Below, in pieces: positions 23,389-33,931 of a stretch of 64,000 nucleotides of DNA (position 1 is the stretch's first letter; each line of letters opens with the position of its first letter). The notes under the pieces are model-generated. The model was not told the origin of the DNA. It saw only the letters and a list, made by a program, of their open reading frames with translations, and ran no database searches. Source of the stretch: Arachis hypogaea. Lineage: Eukaryota; Streptophyta; Magnoliopsida; Fabales; Fabaceae. Both the position numbers and the translations under genes were made by a program. Location: the NCBI RefSeq assembly GCF_003086295.3, contig NW_027255451.1:1363554-1427553 (forward strand), read 5' to 3'.

Positions 23389-24813
23389 CTATTGGTCTCT
23401 TAAGTCTTGGCACTGCTCAAATGGTTTGATTCGCGAGTTTAGTCCTGGCATGCAGCGGATTAAATACTCCAACTTTGCTTGTGTATCCTCATAATGTTCT
23501 ATTTGCTGCACTTGTCTAGTTTCTCCGATGGTATGATGAACATTCTTCCACTGATACAAGTTGTGAGTATACTCCCCATACTTATCTTGGGTCAGGAACA
23601 TCTTATCATATGACTCTTGAAGTCCTATTGTTAGTTCCCTTTGTCCCTCAAGAACTTTAGTTTGAAGTTCTTGTTGTTGGGCCATTGATTGTTGCTGCCA
23701 GCTATCCAATCTTCCCTCCATTCTGTGTTGCCAGGCTTCATTTTGCTCCCTGTCCTTCGAATATTGTTCCCAGTGCTCTAGATATTGCTCTTGTTGTTGC
23801 AGATAGAGTTCCTGTTGCCTTGAATACTGCTCTTGCGCTTTCGCATTCTGCTGTGATATTTCATCAAGAACTTCCTGCAATTGACTCATATCTATGACAC
23901 CCTGATCTTGTTTGTCCCTCCTATGTGACCTTCTTCTTCTGTGAGTTCTTTCTTCTTCTTGATCTTCCTCCTCTTCTTCATTAAGGCCTTCCATTTTTCT
24001 CTTTGTAATTCCTCTGGTTCCCTTCACCTTCTCTGTATCCTCATCCTCGAAGAGCACTCCAGCCCTGTTACACAATCTCAGGATTGTGCTTGGGTGTCCA
24101 AGCCTACCCGATTTAGTTGTGTCTTCAGCCATCTCCTGGATGCTATCTGCTATGAGTTGGGCAAGGTCGATTTCCCCACCATGTAGGATGCAGTATGTCA
24201 GGAGAGCTCTCTTGATTATGACTGATGAGGTATTTGCAGTGGGGAATATTGATACCCTTACCACCTCATACCACCCCTTTGCCTCAGGTCTGAGATCAAG
24301 TCTCTTCAGACAACTCGGGGCTCCCTGTGAGTCTCTTTCCCAGTCTCTTCCTTCAATGCATAATCCCTCCAATATTTCATCAGGATCATTGTCACCACGC
24401 AGTCTGTCTTCATAGCTAAGCTCATCGTAAGTTACGGTTCTCAACTTCAGAGCTCTTGTGATTGATGGTGGGCTAAAGTCCACTTCAACACCTCTGACAT
24501 AACTTTTGTACGATGGTCTGTTTTCGTTCTCCTTAACTGCATTGGCGTAGAATTCCCTTATCATCACAGCACTAATATCAGTGAGAGGACGGCACAGAAG
24601 ATCCCATCTTCTTTCCTTGGTGATTTGTCGCATAATAGGGTATTCTCCCTCCTTTAGTTCGAACCCCATTTCAGGGATGACAATCTTTGTTTTCATGAGT
24701 CTATTGTATCTTGCTTCATGAAATTGGGATTTGAATCTTTTTGTGTCATAGGATGGAGGCTCTGTCACCATTGGTTCCTTTCCTGATCTTCTCCTTGATC
24801 TTGAGGAGGCCAT
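23389..24813 (-). CDS. E2 accessory ORF: putative plant transposon-type protein
   Basis: Intact ORF of 474 codons, starting at the ATG at 24813 and ending with '...FEQCQDLRDQ'. The N-terminus is basic ('SRSRRRSGK', residues 4-12), a possible nuclear signal. Residues about 30-250 form a globular part with 'RRWDLLCRPLTDISAVMIREFYANA' split around conserved aromatic residues, and 'GVEVDFSPPSITRALKL'. From memory this resembles the plant family annotated as 'putative plant transposon protein' (the Transposase_32 type), although no transposase catalytic motif is evident. Residues about 270-305 are acidic then Arg-rich ('EEEEEDQEEER', 'RRRRSHRRDK'). Residues 310-400 are Gln-rich and predicted by eye to be coiled coil. 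It occupies the 3' position where Athila elements carry an extra, env-like ORF. It is the only undamaged long frame in the window. Expression would probably need splicing or a subgenomic RNA. Function unknown. Confidence 0.8.
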   Translation of the reverse strand: MASSRSRRRSGKEPMVTEPPSYDTKRFKSQFHEARYNRLMKTKIVIPEMGFELKEGEYPIMRQITKERRWDLLCRPLTDISAVMIREFYANAVKENENRPSYKSYVRGVEVDFSPPSITRALKLRTVTYDELSYEDRLRGDNDPDEILEGLCIEGRDWERDSQGAPSCLKRLDLRPEAKGWYEVVRVSIFPTANTSSVIIKRALLTYCILHGGEIDLAQLIADSIQEMAEDTTKSGRLGHPSTILRLCNRAGVLFEDEDTEKVKGTRGITKRKMEGLNEEEEEDQEEERTHRRRRSHRRDKQDQGVIDMSQLQEVLDEISQQNAKAQEQYSRQQELYLQQQEQYLEHWEQYSKDREQNEAWQHRMEGRLDSWQQQSMAQQQELQTKVLEGQRELTIGLQESYDKMFLTQDKYGEYTHNLYQWKNVHHTIGETRQVQQIEHYEDTQAKLEYLIRCMPGLNSRIKPFEQCQDLRDQ

Positions 24814-25863
24814 TGAATATGTGTGTGAATAAGAGATAGTTGGGGGTTGTGTTTGGAGTGATGTTCGGTTTTGTTGTGAAGAGAAGAAGGAAATTGTGTG
24901 CTTTGAGTGAGAATGATCTGTATGAAAGTGTTCTTTATAATGTGTTGGGGGCCATTTATGGAAAAGGTTTTCAAATTTCCCAACAAGATCATAAAAGAGT
25001 ATTGCATTCGGTTATGCTGATGAATGGTGGGGATTAAGTTGAATAGTATAGATATTCATGAAATGAATGGCCTGCATGTATTGTTGAAGCTTGACAAGGA
25101 TTCTCTTCCTATTGGTTGCTTGCTTTTTCGGTGTCCAATGGTGCATGCATGCAGATTTTGCTTTCCAAGATTGGCACACCTCTCTAGGCACATGTGATCC
25201 TTCTCTTGGCTTGTCATAGCCGTTCCTTCCTCTTGTCTTTTCTTCAAGCCCCTTTTTTTCTAATTAAATCAAAACAAAATGCTTCAGAAATCATTTAAAG
25301 CATGGTGATCAAATGGTATATGCTTATATTTTATATACTGGTCCTTAGTTGTGAAATATCAATTATGTCTCTGAACCAAAGTTTGGTGAACACCAAACTT
25401 GTCTCTTGCTCAGTGATTCTGAATAAAACGCTTGTTGCAATTGATACTTCCACCATAAGTGCCAATTTATCTCTTAGCATAAATTTCTAAAACTAAACAA
25501 TGTATGATCCATCTTTGCATGACTTTGATTTTCTGAACAAAAGTTAAATTTTTCTCAAAATTCGTACATATGCAGACACCAAACTTAATGTTTGGTCATA
25601 TACTTCACCAAAATGACTAAGCATATGATCTAAGAATGCTTGAAATGTTAACTTTTGTGTGCTGTTAAGCACACCCAACTTAGAAGTCTGGCATGTATTT
25701 CAAAGCAGTATATGCATCTGTCAAGGATGTCTAGACAAATTCAAAATCATGCTAAAGTGATCATACTTTTATTGAATTTAGAAGCAAGCAGGAATCATAA
25801 ATCATGGGTTGCCTCCCATGAAGCGCTCATTTATTGTCATTAGCTTGACATTGACTCCCTCTT
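24814..25863 (-). other. E2 spacer between gag-protease and accessory ORF
   Basis: No supported gene. Just after the gag-protease stop is the block GGGAGGCAACCC-type (here TGGGAGGCAACCC, minus strand, about 25817-25805), shared with E3 (37975-37988) and E4 (46876-46890). Further on are inverted repeats of the TTTGGTG/CACCAAA type at 25381-25398 and 25578-25596. The remainder is AT-rich and unrecognised. Confidence 0.7.
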
Positions 25864-26576
25864 TTATGGTGGTTGATGACTGTAGTGTCTTAACTTGTCC
25901 CCTCTGATCGTGAGCTTCATCTTTGTTCCTTGGTGCTCTATCTCAGCATGTTCTAGTGATAATATTTTACTCACAGTATAGTAATCATCAGTCTGTTGGT
26001 CTGCTCCCAGTTGTTGATAAACTAATTGCACTTTGTCACCTTTAGAGAGCCCTTCTGTTGGAATTTTTTTGTTCTTCCAACCCTTTTTGATTCTGTTTTT
26101 GTTTTTCTTCCCTCCCTTTGTTGACTCTTCTTCTTTGAAAATAGGCTCCCTTTTGAAATTCCTTTTCTTAGTTGCCAATACTACAATGTCCTCTTGAGCT
26201 TCTTTATTACTTTGCACAGTCTCTTTCTCTTTTTGGCCTGCTGTATCATCCATCTCTTGCTTGGGAGGGTAGTTGTTGTTTGTCTTGTTGATTTCCTCCT
26301 TCCACTGCAGATTCTCCTTATCTATTTCTGTACCATCCTTCTTTCCATTACTGCTCTGTGTTTTTGGTAATACACTCAGAGTGATACTTTCATTATGCAT
26401 CCTGAGGGTTAATTCTCCTTGCTCTATGTCTATGATGGCCCTAGCAGTGGCCAAGAACGGTCTTCCCAGTATAATGGAGTTGCCCTCATCCTGATTCGAA
26501 TCTAGGATCACAAAATCTGCAGGGAAGATGAATCTGTCTACCTTGACTAGAAGGTTCTCTATTATACCCCTAGGTC
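25864..26576 (-). pseudogene. E2 protease C-terminal part with integrase-tail-like end
   Basis: An open stretch of 215 codons (26511-25864) continues the protease after a frameshift near 26576. It begins with 'EGNSIILGRPFLATARAIIDIEQGELTLRMH', the conserved retroviral-type protease end (I-L-G-R). After a Lys/Glu-rich linker it ends with 'KKIPTEGLSKGDKVQLVYQQ' and '...HAEIEHQGTKMKLTIRGDKLRHY', then 'SHQPP'. By eye this end resembles the C-terminal SH3-like tail of Athila integrases (Gly-Asp-x-Val, then V-x-G-x-x-L-x-x-Y). The same fusion is in E3. The stop is followed by the conserved GGGAGGCAACCC block. Confidence 0.8.
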
Positions 26577-27375
26577 ATATCACTGATTTGTCCACCAATT
26601 CTAGAGACATCTGTACTGGTTTCACCTCTTTTATGCTTAGCTTTTTCACTAGAGAGGCAGGCATTAGATTGATACTAGCTCCCAAGTCACATATCGCCTT
26701 GTTGATGGCCATACTGCCAATGGTGCAGGGTAAAAAGAAACTCCCAGGGTCCTCAAGTTTGGGAGGAAGTCCCTTCTGGATTAGTGCTCTGCATTCCTCA
26801 GTGAGCAGTACAGTTTCATTGACTTGCCAATTCCTCTTCTTGTTGATAAGTTCCTTCAAGAACTTTGTGTACAGGGGCATTTGCTCAAGTGCTTCAGCTA
26901 AGGGAATATTAATTTCCAACTTCTTGAAGATTTCAAGAAATTTTGGGAAGTGTTGGTCCTTAGTCTCCTTGTTGAACCTTTGAGGATATGGCAAGGGTGG
27001 AGTGAAGTTCATTCCCTGCCTTTGGTCCTTAGTTGGCTCTTCAATTACTTCCTTTCCCTTTCTTGAATTTTGTGGCTGATTTTCCCTTTCTTTGAGCTCT
27101 TCTGAGGTCTGCTTGCTTGCTGTTACATCTTCATTATTGGCCTTCTCTCCTTCAGCTTGTTTCTTGTCACTTTCCTTTGGCTTCTTGGTTGCTTCTTCAT
27201 CTTTCACCAGGACTTTTCCACTCCTCAGTTGAATTGCCTTGCACTCCTCTTTAGGATTAGGAATGGGGTCACTTGGCAGTGAGTTTGATGACCTTTCAAT
27301 GGTGATTTGCTTGGAGAGTTGTCCAATTTGCCTTTCCATATTTTTCATGGAGGCTTCTTGGTTCCTCAATGTCAT
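26575..27375 (-). pseudogene. E2 gag C-terminus and protease core, part 2 of a gene split by SL1
   Basis: This continues the reading frame interrupted by SL1. It starts in the 'NQEASMKNMERQIGQLSKQI' region, followed by 'ECKAIQLRSGKVLVKDEEA', a Lys/Glu-rich segment, 'PPLPYPQRFNKETKDQHFPKF' (PPLPYPQR box) and the protease with the active-site motif D-L-G-A-S intact at 26688-26674. The frame ends at about 26575 just after 'MSLELVDKSVI' through a one-base shift; the next part is read in another frame. An aspartic protease of this type would mature Gag in the particle. Confidence 0.88.
27371..27375 (+). repeat. Target-site duplication of SL1, left copy (GTCAT)
   Basis: GTCAT flanks SL1 on both sides (27371-27375 and 29206-29210), a perfect 5-bp duplication. 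On the minus strand the gag frame runs through without shift when SL1 and one GTCAT are disregarded. Confidence 0.96.
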
Positions 27376-27689
27376 TGATGACAAGTCATCTTAGCCTATT
27401 TTCACTAGCCTTTTTCTTTTGTTTTCGATTGATTTATGCACTTTCTTGAGCCATAAGCAAGCCAATTGGGTAGATTTCCATGTTTCCTTTGATTCAATCA
27501 ACCATGTATGAATTCATGCACTTTCATGAGATTTTATGCTATAATTGTCATATATTATGAAAGAAACACAATCTCATGATTTGGAGCACAGCTTTGATGT
27601 GTTTGATTGATTGATGATAGGTGAAGAAAGCTTGGAGAAAAGTTGAAGCAAGAAGGAATGGCTAGGAGCAAGAGAGAACAAAAAATTTG

Positions 27690-28148
27690 AGCAAAAGTTT
27701 GCCTCAAACTTTAGCTCAAACTTTTGGAAGAAGTGAAAACACCCCAGGGGAAAAAAGCTTGAGCAAAAGTTTGCCTCAAACTTTAGCTCAAACTTTTAGG
27801 AGAAAAGCTTGAGCCAACGTTTGCCTCAAACTTTTTGGCAAACGTTGGCATCACAAAATCAACACCCTGGAGGACAAAAGCTTGCGCCAACGTTTGCCTC
27901 AAACTTTTTGGCAAACGTTGGCGCCATCAGCAACACACCCTGGAGAGAAAAAGTTTGCGCCAACGTTTGCCTCAAACTTTTTGGCAAACGTTGGCGCCAC
28001 ATATATGCACTAGGGGGCCAACGTTTGAGCAAAAGTTTGACCCTAAACTTTAGCTCAAACGTTGGTAGCAGCAAGAATGGGGCAGCTAATGTAAAAAGTT
28101 TGAGTAAAAGTTTGCCTCAAACTTTTACTCAAACTTTTACTCAAGCTT
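27690..28148. repeat. U3 inverted-repeat array of SL1
   Basis: Repeated hairpins of the form GCGCCAACGTTTGCC - spacer - GGCAAACGTTGGCGC. The unit 27884-27898 with 27910-27924 is a perfect 15-bp stem; a second near-identical unit follows at about 27957-27995. Outer units use AGCAAAAGTTTGCC/CTCAAAC variants. Confidence 0.88.
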
Positions 28149-28279
28149 TTAAGATTCACAACCCGGTTCACATTGGTTCTCTCTCCAACTCCAAGAGCAA
28201 TCAACCAAGGCCTCTATCAACCCAATTCCATCAAGAGCAAAGGCCCAATTCAAGGCTGGAAGACCATTTGAAGAAAGTG

Positions 28280-28287
28280 TATAAATA
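28280..28287 (+). promoter_or_regulatory. TATA box of SL1
   Basis: TATAAATA in the context GAAAGTGTATAAATAG, about 130 bp downstream of the U3 hairpin array, as in the other LTRs. Confidence 0.78.
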
Positions 28288-29210
28288 GATTAGGATTTAA
28301 GTTTTGGGAGAGCTTTTCTTTTCGGTTTTGATTAGGTAGTTTTGTAGAGAGCTCACCTTTACATTTTGGCATTGTTGTTTTAATTCAAGAGAATTTGGGG
28401 AGGAGAATTGATCTCTCTTCTTCCTTGTTCTTGCTTGAATACTCTTTACTTTTCTTGCTTCGGATCTGGGGTGGAGAATTGAAGAAATTCTGTTTCAATC
28501 TCACCTTGGGATCTTGTTTAATTTTTCGCATCATTGAATTTCAGTTTCTGTTAATTGATTCTTCTTCTACTTTCTCTGCAATTTACATTTCTTCATTTCC
28601 TTTGCAATTGTTCTTGCTGGATCTAGGAAGGCATTGAGATCTAGACTTGGTTATCTAGTCTCTTGAGTCCTGAGATCTGGATTTCCCATTTTCGATTCTC
28701 TGTTTCATGCTTTTCAAGCCCATTTACAATTCCGTTTTAGATCCGATTCAATTCAAGTTATCTTCTACTCTTCTGTTTGTTGAGTTTTACTTTTCCTTGT
28801 TTAATTTCTGCAAATCCAATTCCCAATCCCCTTTACAATTCAAGCCATTTACATTTCTTGCACTTTAAGATTCTGCAGTTTACATTTCTTGCGTTCTAAG
28901 TTTCTGCCATTTAATTTCTTGTTCTTTAAGATTCAGCACTCTAATTCCTGTTCTCTTTAATTTCATGCAAATTTCCCATTCCCTTTACTTTCTGTGCAAT
29001 TTAAATTCTGTTAATCACAAATCTCTCAACCAAATCATGATTCGCTTGACTAAATCAACCACTAAGCTAAAATTGCTCAATCCTTCAATCCCTGTGGTAT
29101 CGACCTCACTCCCGTGAGTTATTATTACTTGATGCGACCCAGTACACTTGCCGGTTAGTTTTGGGTGTTTTGGAGAAATTTGTTTTTCCACAAAAATATC
29201 CATCAGTCAT

Positions 29211-30640
29211 CTCTTGAGTTTTCATCATTTTTTCCATTAGGAGCTCCAAGTTGTTAATCCTTTGAGATTCTTGTGAGATTGGTTGATTGTGGGGTGTTGA
29301 GGGTAAGTATTTTGACTTGGGGCTTGGTTATTGGATGGGTAATGGTTGGAGTTGGGGTAGTTATTTTGGGATTTTCTGTAAGGGTTTTGGTTAGTTTGCT
29401 GCTGGTTGTGGTTTTGGTTGTTTCTTGAAGTGTTTTGATTTGAGTTTCTCTGCCATGGTTGTTGATTTTGGTTGTGATTGTCTCCCCACCTAAGGTTTGG
29501 GTGGTTCTTCCAAGAAGGGTTGTAAGTTTCACCATAGACTTCATTTGGCCCAGAATTATGGTTGTGCATGTACTGGACTTGTTCTTGCTGCTGCTCTTCT
29601 TGAGTTTCTTCATTTTGCTCCCATATGGATGATGGTTGGCTTGTGTTAACTGCTGCAACTTGGAGGCTATCAATCCTCTTGGCCATTTGCTCAAATGGTT
29701 GTTGAATTTGCTGCTGCATCATTTTGTTTTGAGCCAAGATTGAGTCCACTCCTTCCAACTCCATCACTCCTTTCCTTTGTGATGGTTGGCGTTGCCTTTG
29801 GTGAGCAAAGAAATATTGATTGTTGGCCACCATATCAATGAGATTTTGAGCTTCCTCTGCCGTTTTCATTAATTGTAAAGAGCCTCCTGCTGAATAATCC
29901 AAAGCCTCTTGAGATTTCAGTGTCAAGCCTTCATAAAAATTCTGCAGTCTGTCCCACTCACTGAACATTCCTGGTGGACACTTCCTGATTAGAGCTTTGT
30001 ATCTTTTCCATGCCTCATACAAGGGTTCAGCATCCATTTGTGTGAATGTTTGCACTTCAGTCTTCAATCTAATAACTCTTTGAGGTGGGTAAAACTTGGC
30101 AAGGAACTTGGTTACTAGATCATCCCAATTGTTGATGCTGCCTCTTGGGAAGGATTCCAACCATTGAGTGGCTTTGTCTCTGAGAGAAAATGGAAATAGC
30201 AGTAGCTTGTAATTGTCAGGGTGCACACCATTGGTTTTGACAGTGTCACAAATCCTCAAGAAGGTGGACAAGTGTTGGTTAGGGTCTTCAAGTGGTCCTC
30301 CTCCATAAGAACAATTGTTTTGCACCAAGGTGATGAGTTGTGGCTTTAGTTCAACGTTATTTGCATTAACATTTGGGGTAAGAATGCTACTCCCACAATG
30401 TCTAGGATCTACACTTGTGTAGGAAGCCAAAACTCTTCTCTGTGGTGGATTATTGTTGTTATTGGCTGCTCCTTCAGCTCCATTTGGTGGGTTTGTTAAG
30501 TGTTCCTCCATATCTTGGAATTCTTCTTCTGACTCCTTTTCTCTAATAATGTTTTTCCCTCTTAAAGCTCTTCTTAATCTTCTGAGGGTTCTTTCATTTT
30601 GTTCACAAAAAGTGGGTGTAATTCTCCTTGTACCTGACAT
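29211..30640 (-). pseudogene. E2 gag N-terminal part, part 1 of a gene split by SL1
   Basis: The start ATG at 30640 gives 'MSGTRRITPTFCEQNERTL'. An open frame of 467 codons contains the retrotransposon Gag domain: 'CGSSILTPNVNANNVELKPQ', 'LSTFLRICDTVKTNG', 'LLLFPFSLRDKATQWLESFP', 'FLAKFYPPQRVIRLKTEVQ' and 'NFYEGLTLKSQEALDYSAGG'. An Asn/Gln-rich segment follows (about residues 310-440). A small indel near 29300 shifts the frame, so the 467-codon stretch ends at 29237 instead of continuing to the SL1 insertion at 29206. No zinc knuckle is seen. Compared with E1 and E3 this is the best preserved Gag in the window. Confidence 0.92.
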
Positions 30641-30825
30641 ACAACCAAAGCATAAAAATCACAACACCAGAAAGCAACAACACTTCAATCCATGGCTGAA
30701 GTGAAATGTTAATTGGATTAAGCAAAAATTCAAACAATTAGTGTGTTAGTCAAAATTTAAAGAAACAGAAAAATAAAAAGTGCTTGATCTAGATCTCCAC
30801 TTCACTTAATCATTGTCAATCTAAT
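30641..30825 (-). other. E2 untranslated leader
   Basis: Spacer between primer site and gag, closely similar to the leaders of E1, E3 and E4. No gene. It contains AAAGTGCTTGATCTAGAT, shared by all four. Confidence 0.75.
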
Positions 30826-30846
30826 CAATCCCCGGCAACGGTGCCA
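30826..30846 (-). other. E2 primer-binding site, tRNA-Asp, one mismatch
   Basis: Minus strand reads TGGCACCGTTGCCGGGGA; E1 and E4 have TGGCGCC. The G-to-A difference at the fifth base is a likely CpG decay. It lies six bases inside the LTR end. Confidence 0.9.
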
Positions 30847-30852
30847 AAAACT

Positions 30853-33152
30853 TGATGTGTATTTTTGGAAAACGAATTCCAAACACACAAAACTAACCGG
30901 CAAGTGCACCGGGTCGTATCAAGTAATAAAACTCATGGGAGTGAGGTCGATCCCACAGGGATTGAAGGATTGAGCAATTTTTGTTTAGTGGTTGATTTAG
31001 TCAAGCGAATCAAGATTTGGTTGAGTGATTTGTGGTTTGCAGAAGCTAAATTGCATGGAAAGTAAAGGGGAAGGGGAAATTTGCAGTAAACTAAAGAGCA
31101 GGAAAATAAAGGAGATGAATCTTAAAGTGCAAGTAAATTAAATTGCAGAAACTTAAATTGCAAGTAATGTAAATGGCTGAAGCTTAAAGTGCAAGAAACG
31201 TAAATTGCTTGAATTGTAAAAGGGATTGGGAGTTGGGATTGCAGAAATTAAACAAGAACATGTAAATTGCATTAAGAAATAAAAGAGAAAATTGAATTGC
31301 AGTGAAGTAGATCTTAAACAGAAGAGTAAAATGCTTTGAGAATTTAAAAACAGAGAAAGCAATGCTTAATTTGCAGCAAAGTAAAAGAGGTTGAAGATCT
31401 CAGGGTGGAAGAGACTAGATAACAAGTCTAGATCTCAAATCCTTCCTTGATCCAACAAGAATAATTGCAAAAGAAACTGAAAAGTAAATTACAGAAAGAG
31501 TAGAAGATGAAGCAGTAAATGGAAATTGGAATTCAATTATGCAGAAAATTTAACAAGAGATCTCAAGGTGAGATTGAAACAGAAGTTCTTCAATTCTCTA
31601 CCCAAGATCCAAAGCAAGAAAATAAAAGAGTGCTCAAGCAAGAACCAAGAAGAAAAGAGAGCAATTCTCCTTCCAAGTTCTCAGAAATCCCAATTCAAAA
31701 GTAAAAAGCTCAAAATTTCAATGAAAACTAAAAAAGAAAATTCAAAGTAAAAAGTAGAGGTGTCAAAAGGTCCTAATTACATCAAACTAAATCCTATTTA
31801 TACACTTTCTATTCTTTGATTTTGGAATTTGGATGGGCTTTTGATTTGGTGAAGAAATGAATTAAATTGGATTTTTAAGCCAATTTTTAGCCCAATTTGC
31901 ACCTCCAGGGGAAAGCTCAGTTGGAAAATCCAACTTAGCTTTCAAGCATGCTCTATCCGTGTCAAATTGGTGCACCCAGCCTTGTTTGGGTGTCAATTGC
32001 ACTAGAGCTCAGTTGGAAAATCCAACTTAGCTCTAGGCCGTGTCCTTGTTGTGCGCATGGCAAGCTTGGTGCGCTTCAATTGTTGCTGGGCAGTGTCATG
32101 ATGCCTTGGTGTGCTAGGATTGTGCGCCAAAGTGTGGAGGCTTGGGGGAGAGGCAATGCTCAGTTGGAAAAACCAACTGAGCTTTCCTTGTAGCGCCTTT
32201 GCTTGAGACTTCAAGGTCCCAGGTTCAACACTTGGTGGAGGAAGCCTTGGAGCTAATTTCCTTGGTTGAGTGGGTGTTCCTCCCTTGTGTTTCTAAGAGT
32301 TCCCAAGTTCGAAACTTGGAGGAAGCATTTAAGCTATTTTTCTTTGATTTTCCTTGCAAGCTTGGTGGCACTCCTTCCTTATGTTTCAAGGAGTTCCCAA
32401 GTTCAAATCCTGGAGGAAGCATTCTAGCTATTTATTCTTGAATTCCCTTGCAAGGAGTAGCGTGTGGTTCCAAGTTCGAACCATGGAGGTTGCATTTTGG
32501 CTATTTCTTCTTGAATTTCCTTGTAAGGTGAGTTCCTTGCTTCTCCTTGGTCCTTGGTTCGAATCTTGTTGGCTTCATCCCTTGGAATTTCTTCTTGAAT
32601 TAAAATGGAGAGGTCCCGATAAAGTTAACTTAGTTAACTTAGCTTTGCACCATTTCCTTGCTTTCTTTATTGCTCAGTTAACTATTTTAACTTAGCTTTG
32701 TAGCTTTCTTCTCCTTCCATTCCTTGTGAAGCTCCGTTTGCTTCCTCAACTTAGCTTCCCTTTCTTCCTCAATGTGGTTATACTTTTCCTTCCCTTTGCC
32801 ACGCTTTCTCTTTCCTTTGGACACGCTTCTTGCTTCCCTTGGAAACGTTTCTTATTTCCTTTGGGCACGCTCCTTAAGTCACGCTTTTCTTCTTTTCTTC
32901 TTTCTTCACCTACAAGTAATCAAAACAACCAATCAAAGTATCACTAAATTCACAAGGCTTATAAATCATTAAAAATTAATTAAATGTGGCTTCAACCTCA
33001 TGATTTAGCATCAAATAATTGGTGGTTGTCTGATTCAAAGAAGTCATGCATTTTCATTCCAAATTACTTACTTAGAATGCAAGAAAGTGCATAAAACCTA
33101 ATAAAAACAAAGAAAAAGGCTAGTGAAACTAGGCTAAGATGACTTGTCATCA
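30853..33152 (-). repeat. E2 5' LTR (2300 bp)
   Basis: Starts (minus strand) TGATGACAAGTCATC at 33152 and ends ACACATCA at 30853. Identical length to the 3' LTR. Contains the U3 hairpins at 31912-32182 (the one at 32158-32182 is perfect), TATA box at 31802-31795, and the U5 block at about 30895-31025. It abuts the right target-duplication copy AAACA at 33153-33157. Confidence 0.95.
31795..31802 (-). promoter_or_regulatory. TATA box of E2 5' LTR
   Basis: TATAAATA on the minus strand in the common context GAAAGTGTATAAATA. This is the promoter that would drive the E2 genomic RNA. Confidence 0.78.
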
Positions 33153-33227
33153 AAACAAAACCATGAAGCTCTCTCCAAAGCTCACTAAGTGAGCGCTACA
33201 CTTGCTTCCAGGAGACCAAGGCACAAA

Positions 33228-33810
33228 GCTCAGCTCACTTTGTGAGCTGAGCACAACACAAGGCCAAGAAATAAGGAAATGAGGAACCAAGCTCAGCTCA
33301 CAAAGTGAGCATTATCGAGAGCATTGAGGAAATAATTCAAAGAAAATGATTTGCAAATGCATGCTCCAAGGCTTGAACTCATGACCAAGGGGGATGGGGG
33401 AGGCGCTACTCACAAAAGAAAATAAGCAAAAAATGGCCAAATGCACTCCTCAAGGTTCGAACTCACCACCATGAGGAAGCAAGGAAGCAAGGCATCACAA
33501 GAAAACCAAGGAAGAGCTCCAGCGCATGCTTCCTCCAAGTTTCGAACCAAGGACCCTTCCTTGGATGCACCAAAGCTCAGCTCACAAAGCGAGCTGAGCG
33601 CTATCCATGGGCACATGCAACACATCTTGACACGGCCAGGAAAAGAGAGGAGCGCGCATGACACGGTTTTGGGCAGCACAAGGCGCAACAAATTGGCACC
33701 AAGGCACCAAAGCTCAGCTCACAAAGTGAGCTGAGCTCTCCCCTGATGCACCCCAACCAACAAGACACGCTATGCAAGGCACAAAGCTCAGCTCACAAAG
33801 TGAGCTGAGC
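33228..33810. repeat. U3 inverted-repeat array of E3 5' LTR
   Basis: Hairpins of GCTCAGCTCAC and GTGAGCTGAGC with a 3-base loop. 33228-33238 with 33242-33252 is a perfect 11-bp stem. Further units lie at about 33572-33597, 33712-33736 and 33786-33810. The 3' LTR has the equivalents at 39951-40507, with one unit removed by the 26-bp deletion. Confidence 0.9.
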
Positions 33811-33923
33811 ATTCCCCTGGGAGATACATTTAGGCTGAAATTGAAATTTAAAATTCCAACTTAATTCATTTCTTCACCAAATTAAAAGCCCATCCAAATT
33901 TCAATATCCAAGAATAGAAAGTG

Positions 33924-33931
33924 TATAAATA
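33924..33931 (+). promoter_or_regulatory. TATA box of E3 5' LTR
   Basis: TATAAATA in the context GAAAGTGTATAAATAGG, about 110 bp downstream of the last U3 hairpin. The 3' LTR copy is 40621-40628. Confidence 0.8.

Larger units (their letters stand above)
27376..29205 (+). repeat. SL1: solo LTR inserted in E2 gag (1830 bp)
   Basis: Begins TGATGACAAGTCATCTTAGC and ends ATATCCATCA, and is flanked by GTCAT on both sides. There is no primer site or internal sequence, so it is the product of LTR-LTR recombination of a full element. It belongs to the same broad family as the E1 LTR and SL2, but its U3 array uses GCGCCAACGTTTGCC/GGCAAACGTTGGCGC. TATA box at 28280-28287. Degenerate 30-bp repeats at about 28840-28990; U5 block about 29030-29160. 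The youngest layer of the nest. Confidence 0.96.
19889..33152 (-). mobile_element. E2: non-autonomous Athila-type retrotransposon with an extra ORF, split by SL1
   Basis: Minus-strand element with two 2300-bp LTRs (30853-33152 and 19889-22188), a primer site with one mismatch to tRNA-Asp, gag-protease with an integrase-tail-like end (30640-25864), a spacer and an intact 474-codon ORF (24813-23389). RT, RNase H and the integrase core are absent. The LTRs differ at about 35 sites by eye, around 1.5 percent, with no length change. It lies inside the E3 5' LTR and therefore inserted after E3. Confidence 0.94.

Noticed and set aside
33441..33734. Frames in LTR U3 regions (33441-33734, 40164-40505, 48346-48705, 61652-62161)
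   Set aside because: They follow the inverted-repeat arrays, are not kept between LTR families and lie upstream of the TATA box; not genes.
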